DNA of 64,000 nucleotides. Origin: Heloderma charlesbogerti. Its lineage: Eukaryota; Chordata; Lepidosauria; Squamata; Helodermatidae. The stretch lies in the NCBI GenBank assembly GCA_026122225.1, contig JANEZZ010002694.1:434001-498000 (forward strand), read 5' to 3'. The notes beneath the pieces were generated by a model. It was not told the origin of the DNA, searched no databases, and was given only the letters and a program-made list of their open reading frames with translations. Within the stretch, counting starts at the first letter, position 1. Each line of letters begins with the position of its first letter. Made by a program: the position numbers and the translations under genes. Shown here one piece after another: positions 22,313 to 35,000 of the stretch.

Positions 22313-22635
22313 AGCTCCCTGTTGTGCTGGCAGATAGTCCCGCAGGTGGAACAGCACGAGTGGAGGTGCATGGCAGCAGTGGCTATTCTCCCTTCTGTTT
22401 GCTCGCCATCAAGCAGAGAAGCTCAAGAGGGCTCCCGTGTGGAATTGTCATGATAAAGTTCCTGCCGCCCCCATACACACAGACAGCAGGGCCCCAACTT
22501 TCAGCCCAAGCCTCAGAAACAACACTTGGCCCACCTTGGAATGGGGACCACTTTGTGTATCCTCTGGACCAGAATCAAACAGGACTTTTAAGACTTTGCA
22601 ACAGCTTAGGGCAAAGTTAAAATGCTTGTGTGTAT

Positions 22636-22639
22636 ATAA

Positions 22640-22682
<43 letters not shown>
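22636..22682. repeat. (TA)n(CA)n microsatellite
   Basis: Alternating at, then ac dinucleotides over about 47 bp, about 230 bp downstream of the CARD19 stop and perhaps in its 3' UTR. Confidence 0.95.
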
Positions 22683-22683
<1 letters not shown>

Positions 22684-22902
22684 TCCCACGTGATAGTTTA
22701 AAATAAGCTTGTATAAAAATAAAATGATCCACTCCCACAGGAAACAAGGCAAATATAGAGGATACTTTGAAAGCCCTTTGAAGCAGTATATATACACTGC
22801 TCAAGCCACTTAGTTATATCTTTGGTAGAAGAAAATAGCATATCTTTTTGCAATGCAGCCTTTCCATTGGCAGGCACATTTGATGCCAGACAGCAGAGCC
22901 AG

Positions 22903-22908
22903 TTTATT
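22903..22908 (-). terminator. AATAAA polyadenylation hexamer next to the CARD19 stop
   Basis: The minus strand reads CAA TAG G AATAAA, placing a canonical hexamer one base after the stop. If used, the 3' UTR would be only about 20-30 nt. I see no other AATAAA on the minus strand in the next few hundred bases. It may be fortuitous, with real cleavage further downstream. Confidence 0.3.
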
Positions 22909-22909
22909 C

Positions 22910-23025
22910 CTATTGTTTCCTTGATGAGTCTTCCATGTATAACATACAAATGTTCCTAACGTGTCTTCCTATGATGATTGGGGAAAATCCCAGCACTTTC
23001 TTGGCTCCTCCCAGGACTCTTGAAT
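22910..23025 (-). CDS. CARD19: CARD19 coding exon 6 (C-terminus and stop)
   Basis: This 116-nt terminal coding exon follows a polypyrimidine tract ending TTTCATTCTAG. It encodes residues 147 (split) to 184 and a TAG stop at 22910-22912. The segment VLGFSPIIIGRHV matches the conserved tail of CARD19 (VLGFSPVIIDRHV). The last dozen residues are divergent. The open frame continues upstream of the acceptor, but that part has no family similarity and is intronic. Confidence 0.95.
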
Positions 23026-26000
23026 CTAGAATGAAACAAAAACCAGGGGTGGGATGGAACATTTCTTGAAGTGAGTCAGAAAATGCAACCATATTCATAC
23101 CCAAAATAACAAATGATATTTGACAAACAATATATAGCCCCCACCCCCAAAAAATTTTGAAGGAGAATTACTCTAATTCAGCTTTCTCTAATCTGGAGCT
23201 CTCCAGATGTGTCGGACTACAATGCCCAGCATGGAAAAGCACCAGGTTGAAGGAAGCGCCCTACTCAATGCCTTGTAAATTAAGCTTTAGAAGGAACTGT
23301 GATTTGTAAAGAAGAGTTCTTAAACTAACTTTGAATTAACATTTTTTTTTCCATGAATGGAATATTTATTCAAAATAATCTCTTCTACTTAAATCCACAC
23401 TGAACTATAAATTAATTGTAGAGCTCTGACAACCACATTGTAGGGCATTCAGATAGCAATACTTTCATGTCTATCTATCTTTCCCAGTGGTCTTTCCGTC
23501 CCTGGTTTGGACACAAAAAATGGTTCGTTTTCAACATTACCAAAGACATGAAGACATGAAGAAAGGTGATTCCCAAGACTGTTGGTGTACGAATCGCTCC
23601 AGTAACATACCAAAATAATTACTGGGTCATGAGATACAAAAATTAGTAATTCTAATCACAGAGATACACAGCACATCTTAAACCACAATGTCTTAGTAAA
23701 GGAATAGAAAACTTCCTTTAAAATTTTCTCTTATAATATCCCAGTAAGAGACCAGTTGAAATGAATTGAACTGAGGTCAGGGCAAACTAGATTATCCCAA
23801 TATCTCCCTAACCAATATCACAAATGTAGCATATAGCTGAGAACAAAGAAATACCCATGAAGAATCATACTATCATACATGACAGAAGACTGGGCTGTAG
23901 AAAGTATAGGACAAAATACCCTGAAAAAATACCTGGCAGAGAGACATTTTGAACAGACGGCACATTGGCCAGGAGGAAAGTCCACGCAATGAACACGTTT
24001 CCCTCAATGTGGCATTAAACTTTTTTGCTCCAGGGTTGCCAACTCCCTGTATTCTTGCCTGACTTGGGGGGCGGGGGCAGGTTGGGGAAGGCTGTAGTAG
24101 AATATGAACTAACATATAATATGAAATAGTATGGAATAACTATAACGGGAAATATTTCATGAAATAATGACCTAACAGGTTGGGGTAGGCTATACTAGAA
24201 TATGAAATAATTATAATAATATAATATGAAATAATATGAGGTCAGATACTTTCTCTCTTTCCTATTCAGCTGGGAGGGGAAAATATCAATGAAGCATAGT
24301 CGATACAGAGACTGTGCTGCTTTCAGAGATGCTGTGATGACGCCACAGAGCAAGCCACTGGAATCCCCAAAGACATCTGAGCATGGCTGTTTGCTTCCAC
24401 TTGCTTCCACTATGGCCATTGGTGGCATGCTGGTAGGGATGCATGAAAAATTCATTCCAGTTCGTTTTTGATCAGGATTTAATCCAGTTCACACCTTCCG
24501 GACCGAACACAGACTTGGACGCAATCTACAGTTGAAGTCCGTACATTTCTGAGCTTATTTTATTTATTTTATTTATTAAATTTATTAATCGCCCATCTGA
24601 CTGGTCACCCAGCCACTCTGGGCGATGTACAACCCACCATAAAACAATTTAAAACAATAAAATTTTACCATAAATTTTTTTTAAAAAAAATACCCTAACC
24701 CACCCCAAATGCCTGCCTGAACAACCACGTTTTTAATGCACGACGGAAGCTCATTAAAGAGGGGGCATGACGGAGTTCCCGAGGGAGGGAGTTCCACAGA
24801 GTGGGGGCCACCACAGAGAAGGCCCCAGAGAAGCTTGCAGTGATTCATGTACCCACCCCCCCAAAAATGTGTTTGACAGCATGCGTATGTTTGAAAAATA
24901 CACATGAAAAGATGTGTACTTTTGAAAAATGCGCACAAATACGTTTTAATCAATGGGAGACTAATGTGTACGCTTCAAAGATGTGCACAACTGATGCATA
25001 CATTTGGAAAAAATGCACACTAAAATATGATGGATTTTTGTGAGAAAAGAAAAATGCAAAGCTTACGATTTGATGTGGTCAAATTTGATATGGTCAGAAC
25101 AAGCTTCAAGATGGAGTTTGGAGAACTTCAGCAAGCCCGAGTTTCGCTGATTCGCACAACCCTCCATCTGAGAAGGGTCCTTCCTCATTCCCTTTACATT
25201 TCCAGCCTCCAGATGACTTATGAAGACCTTGTCAGCCTTGCCAAAATGTGCAGCTATGGATTTTGTCATTGGAGCCTCACAGATCTGTCACATCCAAGTT
25301 CCTTTTTGATCCATATATTAGCACCTGTCTAAAATATGCTTTATCCCAAGATAAACAAGCTTATATGTTCACCTACTAAAACTATCCTCTCGGAATGAAA
25401 AATCTCAGAGCGTTCATTACCTGGGTTGTAGCAATACATGAAGAATGCTAAACCTGCAGCAACACTGAAGCAGGCAAGGAAGAATGTAGGACCTACAGAA
25501 GAAAAGACAAGTCAGCCACTTATTAAACCAGCAGAGAAAGATTAAGATTATGTTTTCAAATGAATGGTTCATTGGCCGTTACTCTTGTTACCATGCACAA
25601 CGACATTGATTTGAATGCAAGTGAAATAATTATGTTTGTGTTGTACTTCATGTACTATCATATGTAATCACTAGTTCCTAGAGCTATTATTTTGCATCGC
25701 AATCACTATTGTTATGATTGGGGATGCTTTTATTCCTTGTAACTTGCCAATCTCTCACCTCACCCTCATTAAAAACTTGCAAGACACAACGGAACACTTC
25801 CTGAGATTTTTAGGTGGTTAAAGTCTAGGAAATAAACCTGGCTTGACATTAGCTACTTGCTTGAATATAAATTATAGAAGCAACCACCCTCAAGAAATGC
25901 CATGTGCCGATCTCGGGCGCCTCTATCATGACTGTACTTGTGGCTCCCGCATTTTCCATCCTGGCTTAGCTAAGGTTAGAAGTTAGGCCTCATGAGCAGT

Positions 26001-29000
26001 ATGTGCAACCCCCATAAAACATCCATGTAGAGCAGGGGTATTGAACCTCAGGCCTGTGGGCCGAATCTGGCCTGCCTGGGGTTCCAATCTGCTCACCCGG
26101 GGTTCTCCAAATGACCATGCCTTCTTCCCTTGGCCCCACCACCTCTCCCCCAACTGCAGGTCATTTCATGGTTTCCCAGCTTTTACAATGTTTTCCCCCA
26201 TTCTGAAAGGCTGAACTGCCTCTCCTGAGGCTTAGCTACTAGTGTAAGAGCATTACGCTAAAATTTGCTGGTATTTTGGCCCTGCCCCTTTTGCCTTTCA
26301 TCCTGCCCACCACTGGAATGAGACCCCCGAGACTTTTTCCACAATGGAATCCAGCCCTGGGGCTGAAAGAGGTTCAATACCCCTGGTGTAGAGGCTGCTC
26401 TATAGAGACAGAGCACAGGGGCTCCTTCTGTTTTCTACTCTAAGGATCCACAGCCCTGGTCATATGTTATTTGGGTACAAATGGTCAGAGCCAACCCGCT
26501 AGCTCCACACCCACCCTCCATGTGTTCATTTGTATGGAGCCTTTGCCCATACACCCACCTGCACCTAGGCTTCGGAATATGCAATCCAGGACCCTGTGTT
26601 TTCTAGGGACTTGGATCATGTATACAGGAACCTCCTTATATTTGAATGCAGATGTGCAGATTCCATGAAAACAGCACCCTCGAACACATGGAGGGTGGGG
26701 CAGGATCAGTGGATGCAACCCTGACTGTATGCAAATGAACATGTTCTTTTAAAAAAACTTGGGGATCATAGACTAGAGCAGAAACAGGGCCAGGTGTGTA
26801 GCTTTCCAGTAGCCACAGGTACCTTAGCACTGTGCTGTATTTCCAGGACAGAGCACTAATGGCAACCTGCCTGCCTGCCTGGTCCCCCTCCTGCTTTCAG
26901 GTTTCAAAGATAAACAGGCGGAAACAAAGCCAGGGCAAGAGTGTGAGGGCGGGTGGTGGAGCTCAGAAGAGTTGAGCAGGCGTCTCAAATATTATTTGCA
27001 GAGCTGGTTTAAGATTATCTAAGGTACGTATTTAAAAACCACAAAGTACTGCAAACACCCAGCAGCTGAGAATAATTTGGGGGGGGGGGAGAAGCTGGCT
27101 TAATCTTAACTTTAAAAAGTCAAAGACCTATTAAAACATATGCAAATATTCAAAAATGCCAATGCAAATATGGCTTAGTAGACTTTGCATCTGGAGTGCC
27201 ATTGTTGTTAGTGCTTTGGCGATCAGGGACACAGTCCCTTGGGATGTTCTCTTGTGCAAGCCCCACTGAAATGAATGGTATTGACACACTTTTGCACAGT
27301 GCCTATTAATTTCAGTGATGCTTGCGCAGATGGTATGTACCCTAAGCTGATCAACCCCTAGAAAACCTGGATTTTATGACAACGGATGATCTGTTTGAAC
27401 AAACCAGAAATTACTATTGAAAAAACCTTGATTATTCATGTACATCTTTAACCTATTAAAATCAAAGTACATGTTTACAGCAAACACATTTACAATTCAT
27501 ATCATGAAAATAAATTATACTAACGTATTTTCCCTTGTTAACCTTATGTCCAATATTGATTTAGCCAACAAGACTTTACACATGTTATTTACCCCTGTCA
27601 TTTAGAATATATTTCTCCTTCTCAGGGTTTATCCCTGTGGAATCTGAGGTTTCTAGAAACAAAAGTAACACACCAAGAGTTAGTGTTGTATTCAGTTCAG
27701 CACACTTCTGAAGCAAGTCATGCAAAGTGGAAGGAAAGGAATTACCAGTTTTCAAAGTAATATTTTAAGACATAAAATAGCCACTGATTCCCCCCCGCCT
27801 CAGTCAACATTATGCTATGCCAGTGCTCAAACTATGAAGGGAAGACAGGGAGGTCCTTAATTAAATCCACGAGCCTTATGCCCTGACTCTCTGCTCCCCA
27901 GTTTTAGCTAAATAATTCTTTTTCCCCATAAGCCTTCAAAAAACTGTAACTAAAGGGGCAAACACAAAAACCTTCCACCCTCTGATTTAAGCACTGTGCT
28001 ATGTTTTTGTTATGCTTTGATCAAATAAACATAATTACTAAATAAATACAGATCAAAGCCAGAATACAGCTTCGCCTTCTACATCTCACTGAATATGGGT
28101 GAAAGTGTATACCATTATTTCCAGAAAATGGCTAATCATCCAGATGGCAAGAAGGAGCCAACGCACGTGATCGCTTTATCACTGAAATCACATAATTCAG
28201 TGGTTTTAAAGCATTCTGCTTTCAGGGAGCCCAAGGCACACAGCAATGTGCAGAGGGTCCCCCCCACATCTGTTATGGAACCAACCCCCTTGTGTGACAA
28301 AGGACTGTGAGAACAGAGGAATGTTCTAGAACAGGGGTGTTTCAGCCCGAGGGCCAAATTCAATTCCTGAATTGTTCTTGGGGGCCACATTGTAGTGGTG
28401 GGTGGGGCCCAAGGCAAAATAAGACAGGGCCAAAGGCAAAGGGGTGAAGCCAAAACACCAAAAATTCCAGCATATTTTAGCTTCAAGCTCTTCAGCAACT
28501 AAGCCTGATGAGAGGCACCTCAGCTTTTTAGAATGGGGGGAAAACATGGAAAAGCCGCAAAACCACTAAACGACTGATGGTCAGAAGGAAGAGGACAAGG
28601 CCGCCTGGGGAACCATGGAGAACCTGGGAACCAGGCAAGCCAGATCAGGCCCACAGGCTGGAGACTCTGCACCCCTGTTTTAGGGTCACACACTTATCAC
28701 GCGGTGGGTACTTCTGGTGAGGCCTGTTGCTTTGTGTGAGCTGAGAGTGTGTCCAGAACACAGGCACCGCATCCCTGCACCTGTGCATTGCTGGATGGAG
28801 AATATGCCATATTTTGGAAAGCCTTACCCACTATTATTGATCTTCTCATCAGGTATCCCCTGATACACTTGTGCAGAATCACAGGGTTCCATGAACAGAG
28901 TTTGAATCCCACTGGCATAATTAGCCCCAGAGACATATCAGCAAGACCCAGTGGGAATACTAAAGGACTCCGGATTTGTCCAGGTCAAAGATTTGTGGGG

Positions 29001-32000
29001 CAAAACGCAGTCAGTCACCTTATCGCCTTCGTGGAACTTCACAGACAAAGTTGGTAATACAAGGAATTCGAAGAAAAGTGGTTTCACAACCGTATAGGCT
29101 TACCACCACCAATCTATTTTACTTTCCACTCTAAAACAAGCTTTAATTACAGAAGATGTCACTGTTTAAACAAATAATGTTTGCCTCCCAGAGCAGTTCA
29201 TTTATTTTTTTATCTTTATCGCCAATTCACAGCTCATGGCATTTTCCATGGACTTTTTGTCCTCAGAGGCACCTGCAGATGAATCTACAGGCAAGTCTCA
29301 GCAGAACCAGTGGAGAACTGCACCCCATCCAATCACATAGAACAGGACATCCCCATTTCTGAAAGCCAACCCAAGGGACCCCTCACATTTGAACAGACTT
29401 TCCAGCCACCATTCATCATAACTGGAGAAGCAGATTACCTAGCATGGCAAAGATTAATTCAGTTGCCATAATGCAAAACCCCATTTCCTTTCCACTTGCA
29501 ATAAACTCATGCACAATGTGTGTGTCTCAAAAACATACACTCTGAGACATACCCATCAAATTTAAAGATACATGACAGGATAAATGCCTGGTGTTTGGAA
29601 CAAATTTTCCTCTTACCATGCTGCGTTCCAGATCCACATTTGCCAAATAAACATGGGTTTGAGCCACCAGCGAGGGTAAAAGATTACAGCAACCTACAGG
29701 GGAGGGGATAAGTAGACCCACCCTCTCACCTTTTTTCCTATGCAAATTGCTCCCTCCAACCCATAGTAGAGTCTTCCCCAGCCTGGTACCCACAAGATGT
29801 TTTGGATTGCCACTCCCAGGATCCTTGGCCATTGGCTATGCTGACTGGGGCTGATGGGAGTTGAAGTCCACAACATCTGGAGGGCACCAGGTTAGGGAAG
29901 CCTGCCATAGGCACTATGCAACTGTCAAGTCCTCAGGACATCATGGCACACACAGCTGCAGTGCAACACATAGTTTGCTCCAAATCACCATGCAGTTGTA
30001 GTTATTTGGCACAAGCAGAAAAGAAGGGCGAAAGCTTGAGTTTAGAGCGAAGCTGCTTCAACTTTAAAAGGCAGCCCAAAGCATCTGTGGCCGACTCATC
30101 CTTCTGCTTTGTTATTTAAGCATGCCGACCCAGAGCTACAGATAGAATTAATTAACTGTTGTGTTCTTGCAAAGGTTAAAGAATAGAAGCTTTCCAGTAC
30201 TACGCAGTCATGAAAGTCTGAAAAAAGAGTTCTGGAAACTATGCAGTGAAGACACACACACTCACACACACACTTACATTTGGCTCTTTCAGCAAGGTGG
30301 AATTTGCACAAAGACGATCATGGAATAAATCTATCGGCCACTGCCTGTCGCCTTCCATTTGCAAACTGGGTTAATAATATATTGATTCAAAGACTCAAAC
30401 TAGCTGACCCCATCCAGTGCACGATATAGTTCTAATATGGGTCCACTGCACTAAATATATTGCCAGTTCCTATATTAACCTTTCCCATAAAATAAAGAAA
30501 TGTATTAGGTGAAAGTAAATAGACATTGTACTGCCACATGTGACAAAACTGATGACTGTTTTGTCCCAACAACACTGCAGTATTGTGAAGTTATAACTAT
30601 GTGCCAGCGCAATCCTATGCACGTCTACTCAGAAGTAAGTTTCACTGAGTTCAGTGGGACTTACTCCCAGGTACGGGTATATAAGACTGTAGCCCAGTCT
30701 TCCCCAATCTGGGGCCCTCCAGATGTGTTGGACTGCATGCTGACTGGGGGATGCTGGGAGTTGTAGTCCAACACATCTGGAGGGCCCCAGGTTGGGGAAA
30801 GTTGCTGTAACCTAACAATGCACCCCCTACAGGTTTACTTGGGCATAAGTTCCATTGTGTTCAGTGGGGCTTACTCCTTGGTAAGTGTTCAAAGGACTGC
30901 AACCTTATAGCAACATCAATGTACAAGATATTTTACAACACGGGTGCAGAACCTCTTTCAACCCAAGGGCCGCATTCCATTTCGGAGAACCTTTCAGGAG
31001 CCACATTCCAGTGGTGGGCAGGGCAGAAGGCAAAGAGGGCAGGGCCAAAATACCGAAGATGCCAGCATATATTAGCTTAAAGCTCTTACTGCCCGTACCT
31101 AAGCCTTAGGAGAGGCATTTGAGCCTTTTAGAATGGCGGGAAAACTGCACAAAAGCTGGGAAACCTTTTTTTTTTTTAAGGTACAGCTCAAAACGAAAAT
31201 CCACGAATGGGACAAACTCACGTTTGGAAATGGATGTATCATCCAGGTGTCCTTATCAAAGAGCTAAGAATAGCTGCAGCTTCCTCCTAAGCCTCTGTTT
31301 AGTCACACAAACCTGTGTTTGCTGCCATATATAATGTGGAATGGCCACAGCTCACTGGATAGATGTGGCAAGTCTCTCTCCCACTCCCCTCTTTTTCAAC
31401 CCTGGCTGCCCCACAGTTTTCAATCCACTGAATTCCTTGGAAAAAAGGACAGGATACAAATCGGATTATTAAAACCTGATCCTAAACACACTCAACATGT
31501 TTCAGTGGAGCAGAAAGTCAGAGTAGTTCCAGACTTTTGCCATTCACTCAGCAGCTACACAGAGCTCATGTGCTCACTGTCTCCTAGACTGCAGAAAGTG
31601 CCTCCACCTAATACACTAAAGGGGAATAAATTAGCAAGCAAGGACTTTTTCTCTTGTCCTTCTAGCATCTCCGAAGAGTGACCAGGTGCCACTGTCCTTG
31701 ATGTTGTTTCAGCTAAGACGGTGTGCCCGGAATGAAGTCTATTTGATTTGCGTTTTATCACAGTCAACAACAAGAATCAACAGAATGGAGATAATGCCCA
31801 CGTTGACACTACTCTGCTGCCTAGACTGAACACTCACAAATTATAGGGAGGAAAAAGTCCATCTCTGACCCATCTCTGCTACCTGCAGTGTGTTTATTAG
31901 AACAATCCTACCTTGAAATCAGTGTGGATTTTCCTCTCCGTACGAACAAATAGGATATTGTGAACTGAGAAACCTGATGAATAGTGGTGTTCCTTCCTCC

Positions 32001-35000
32001 AGATACAGTTCAAAAGCGACACAGGTTGAAAACTTATATCAGCCTTGGCCTTAACCACAGTCAAGACTAACCAGAGGTCTCATTGTGACCAGGATTTGAA
32101 ACTGGCTTGCAAAGCCTGTTTAGGAGGGAACCAGACTGGCAGACACAATCCTTAGCCATGCTTAAGGGCGCAAACCTATGCATGTTTAAACAGAAAAAAG
32201 TCTGGCTGGGGAATGCTGGGAGTTATAGGACTTCTCTGTCTAAACACGCATAGGATTGTGCCCTAAAGCACCCAAAATAGTTATGCTGGTTCCTAAACAT
32301 TTTATCTAAGACTCTGATGTTTCCACCCTGCCCCATCCTCATATTGCTAAAATGAACCTACTAATATTTTGCAGCGACACGCCTCACATGCAGGCATGTT
32401 TACAGAAGTTAGTGATGAACTGAATACCACATAGGATCCAATATCTCAAGCAGGCTAAGTTTATTAAGCAGAAACGAACTATTTCAAGTCGATGCAAAAG
32501 CCAACTCCCTGGGCTGGATCCAGGCTATGGTAGTCACACTTTTGACCCATTGAAATCAGTTCTTAGTTTTTATGCCCTATTATAACTCATGGTATTATTA
32601 CAATCATAACAGATAACATCAGAACTTAACAATAGTGACTAGAGATGGGCAGACTGACCTTGTCATAATTTGTAATTAGCTTGGCAAGTTACAGATCCAA
32701 TGTTATAAACTGAGATGAAAGTTCTCCATTATCATGAGATTTTTAAAAATTATCTTAGAATTTTGGTGCATGTGCGTCTCCAAAGTGCATCCTGAGAACA
32801 TGGTATTTGTAACTTGGTCTTCGTTTCCACTCCACACATCACAACATATCCTTCTCTCACTGACTGTTATCATATATGCTTTTTCCAGAGGACAGCTGTG
32901 TTAGTCTGTTGCAGAAACAATGAAGAATCTTGTGGCACCTTAACGGCTAAAAAATGTACTATGGCATACACTTTTGTGGACTATGTTGCATCTGATGAAG
33001 TGGACTATAATCCACACAGCTTATGCCATAATAAACTTGTTCGTCTTGAAGTTGTCACAAGGTTTTTCATTTGTTTTTCAAATGTGCTTTGTTTATAGCA
33101 ATAAATGAGTAGATCAGCATGGAGGAGGAGCCATGGGCAGAGGCCACTGCTGCTGCTCTGCATCACAGGAGGAGTTGACATGTTGCTGACAGAGATGCTA
33201 TCGAGAAGGTGCGTGTGCAAAGATGGTGGAGTTTGGATGTGTAGTTATACAGAAAACTCATGCGCAGAAAATATAAATTAACTTGGAATCAATCTTGGTT
33301 TGCATTACGAAAACAATACAAATAACTGTAACACAGTTAGGGCCCAATATGCATTTGAGATTTACAAACCTACTAGATTTGATTTATGAGCTGATTGATT
33401 CTGAGTTTTGGCAGCATCAGTAGACTAACTTAAACCTGGATCTGATTTTGTTAGTTTGTGTCATAGCTACAAGGCAGAAGCAGTTATGTCAAAGTAAGCT
33501 AGCCATTATGCAAGAAGTGAAACAGTTATAAATCCAGATGTAACAGAAAGCACCGTGAACTGCAAATACGGATGGTGAGGGAGGTTCAGCCTATTATCTA
33601 CCATGTGGTTGCTGCTTAAAAAGTGTGCTGTAAGCATGTATCACATGCGGACTCAAGCAATGCGGTCAGCCCACCATTAACACGTTGTTTGACTGGAAGT
33701 TATGGAAATTACATTACCAGAAACTACACATGACTTCCCTCCATGCAGTTAGAGCTATGACATCCTAAGTGAAATGAACGGAAACTTTGCTCCACTACAC
33801 AAGCTCTCTTAAGAGTTCAACCAGTAGGATTAACGGTGAAATACTATAAAAATGACAACCAAGAGAGTTTCTCACAGAAGTAAGTAGATCTAGTCTAGGC
33901 TATAACAGTTTATCCTGTTTGGTCAAATGACCAGAACACTTTTCATGCTTAGAGTTCTGACAAGCAGTTTGTTAATACATCTTTACAGGACTACATCTTT
34001 AAATATAACCAGCTTTTACCAATATTAGTTTTACCAATGACTCTCAGAGATGAAGAACTGATTGTAACTGGAAATCAAATTGAAATAATATAAATCTTCA
34101 AATAAGTGGCTGGCTGAATGCAATGCATTTTTCTTTAAAACGTATTAGAACTCTGGACCTCAGAAATATCTAATGCTCATCCCCTACAGAAGGCAAGTTG
34201 TACACTGTGTTTTTCTATGTAACCAACTCGGAACCAATCTAGACTCAAAACAGTCTTGTTTGGATTATGTGTAAAAGAGGAAGATGTGAGAGGAAGATCT
34301 AGGAAGTCTAGAAACACACAAAGCCAGGCACTGGATATCTTTTCCTGGGCAACTACACAATCTTAGTCCAGAGCCTAGCGTTTGTCACTCATATAATGGA
34401 ACGCTAAATACCTGTAAAGGGCCCAAAGCGGCTACATTTTTAAATTGCCCTATCGGTGTGCAAATACAACTCTAACAGATATAAATAAAGACTTGGCTGC
34501 CAGATCACTTAGGCAGGTTTGAGTGTTTATAGGAAAGAGGCAGCATTATAACCAAGCGACTGCAGAAAGCAGCTAAAGCTCCAACTTACTTAGAATTCTC
34601 CTGCTTGGCAAGTTGTTATACAGCTGTTCTGCATTGATCTGTAAAGCACGGTAAAATTCTTGACATGGTTTGTCACCTTGCTTCTGCAAGTGAGCTATAA
34701 GGTTTGACAACCGACTGTGAAGAGAAGATTTGGGGTTCCGAAACTGCCAGGGAAAAAGCACTGATTACAGAGATAATACAAAATGGACTGCAGCTATCAA
34801 ATCCAGCAACAACTATGACTTTAAAGCAACCTCTGACTCACTTCTATGGCATGTGAAAAAATACAAAGTTAGCTTTGTAGTTTGTTTAAACATACCTAAG
34901 GCAGAACATATGATCCTATGCAAACTGTTTATGGTGTTTTACTGACCTGACAGGAAGTTGTTGCCAAGTTTTCTCCACTATCTAACAAGGACCAGCACTT

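Noticed and set aside
22448..22804. 118-codon minus-strand frame rich in VCVCVC and YIYIY
   Set aside because: It is produced by the (CA)n(TA)n microsatellite.
22910..23104. Upstream extension of the terminal CARD19 frame to an ATG near 23104
   Set aside because: The part above 23025 lies before a clear acceptor, has no similarity to CARD19, and the phase from exon 5 requires splicing at 23025.
24801..25332. Open frames of 80-101 codons on the plus strand in CARD19 intron 5
   Set aside because: They arise from imperfect tgcgcacaaa-type repeats and an L2 remnant; no family match.
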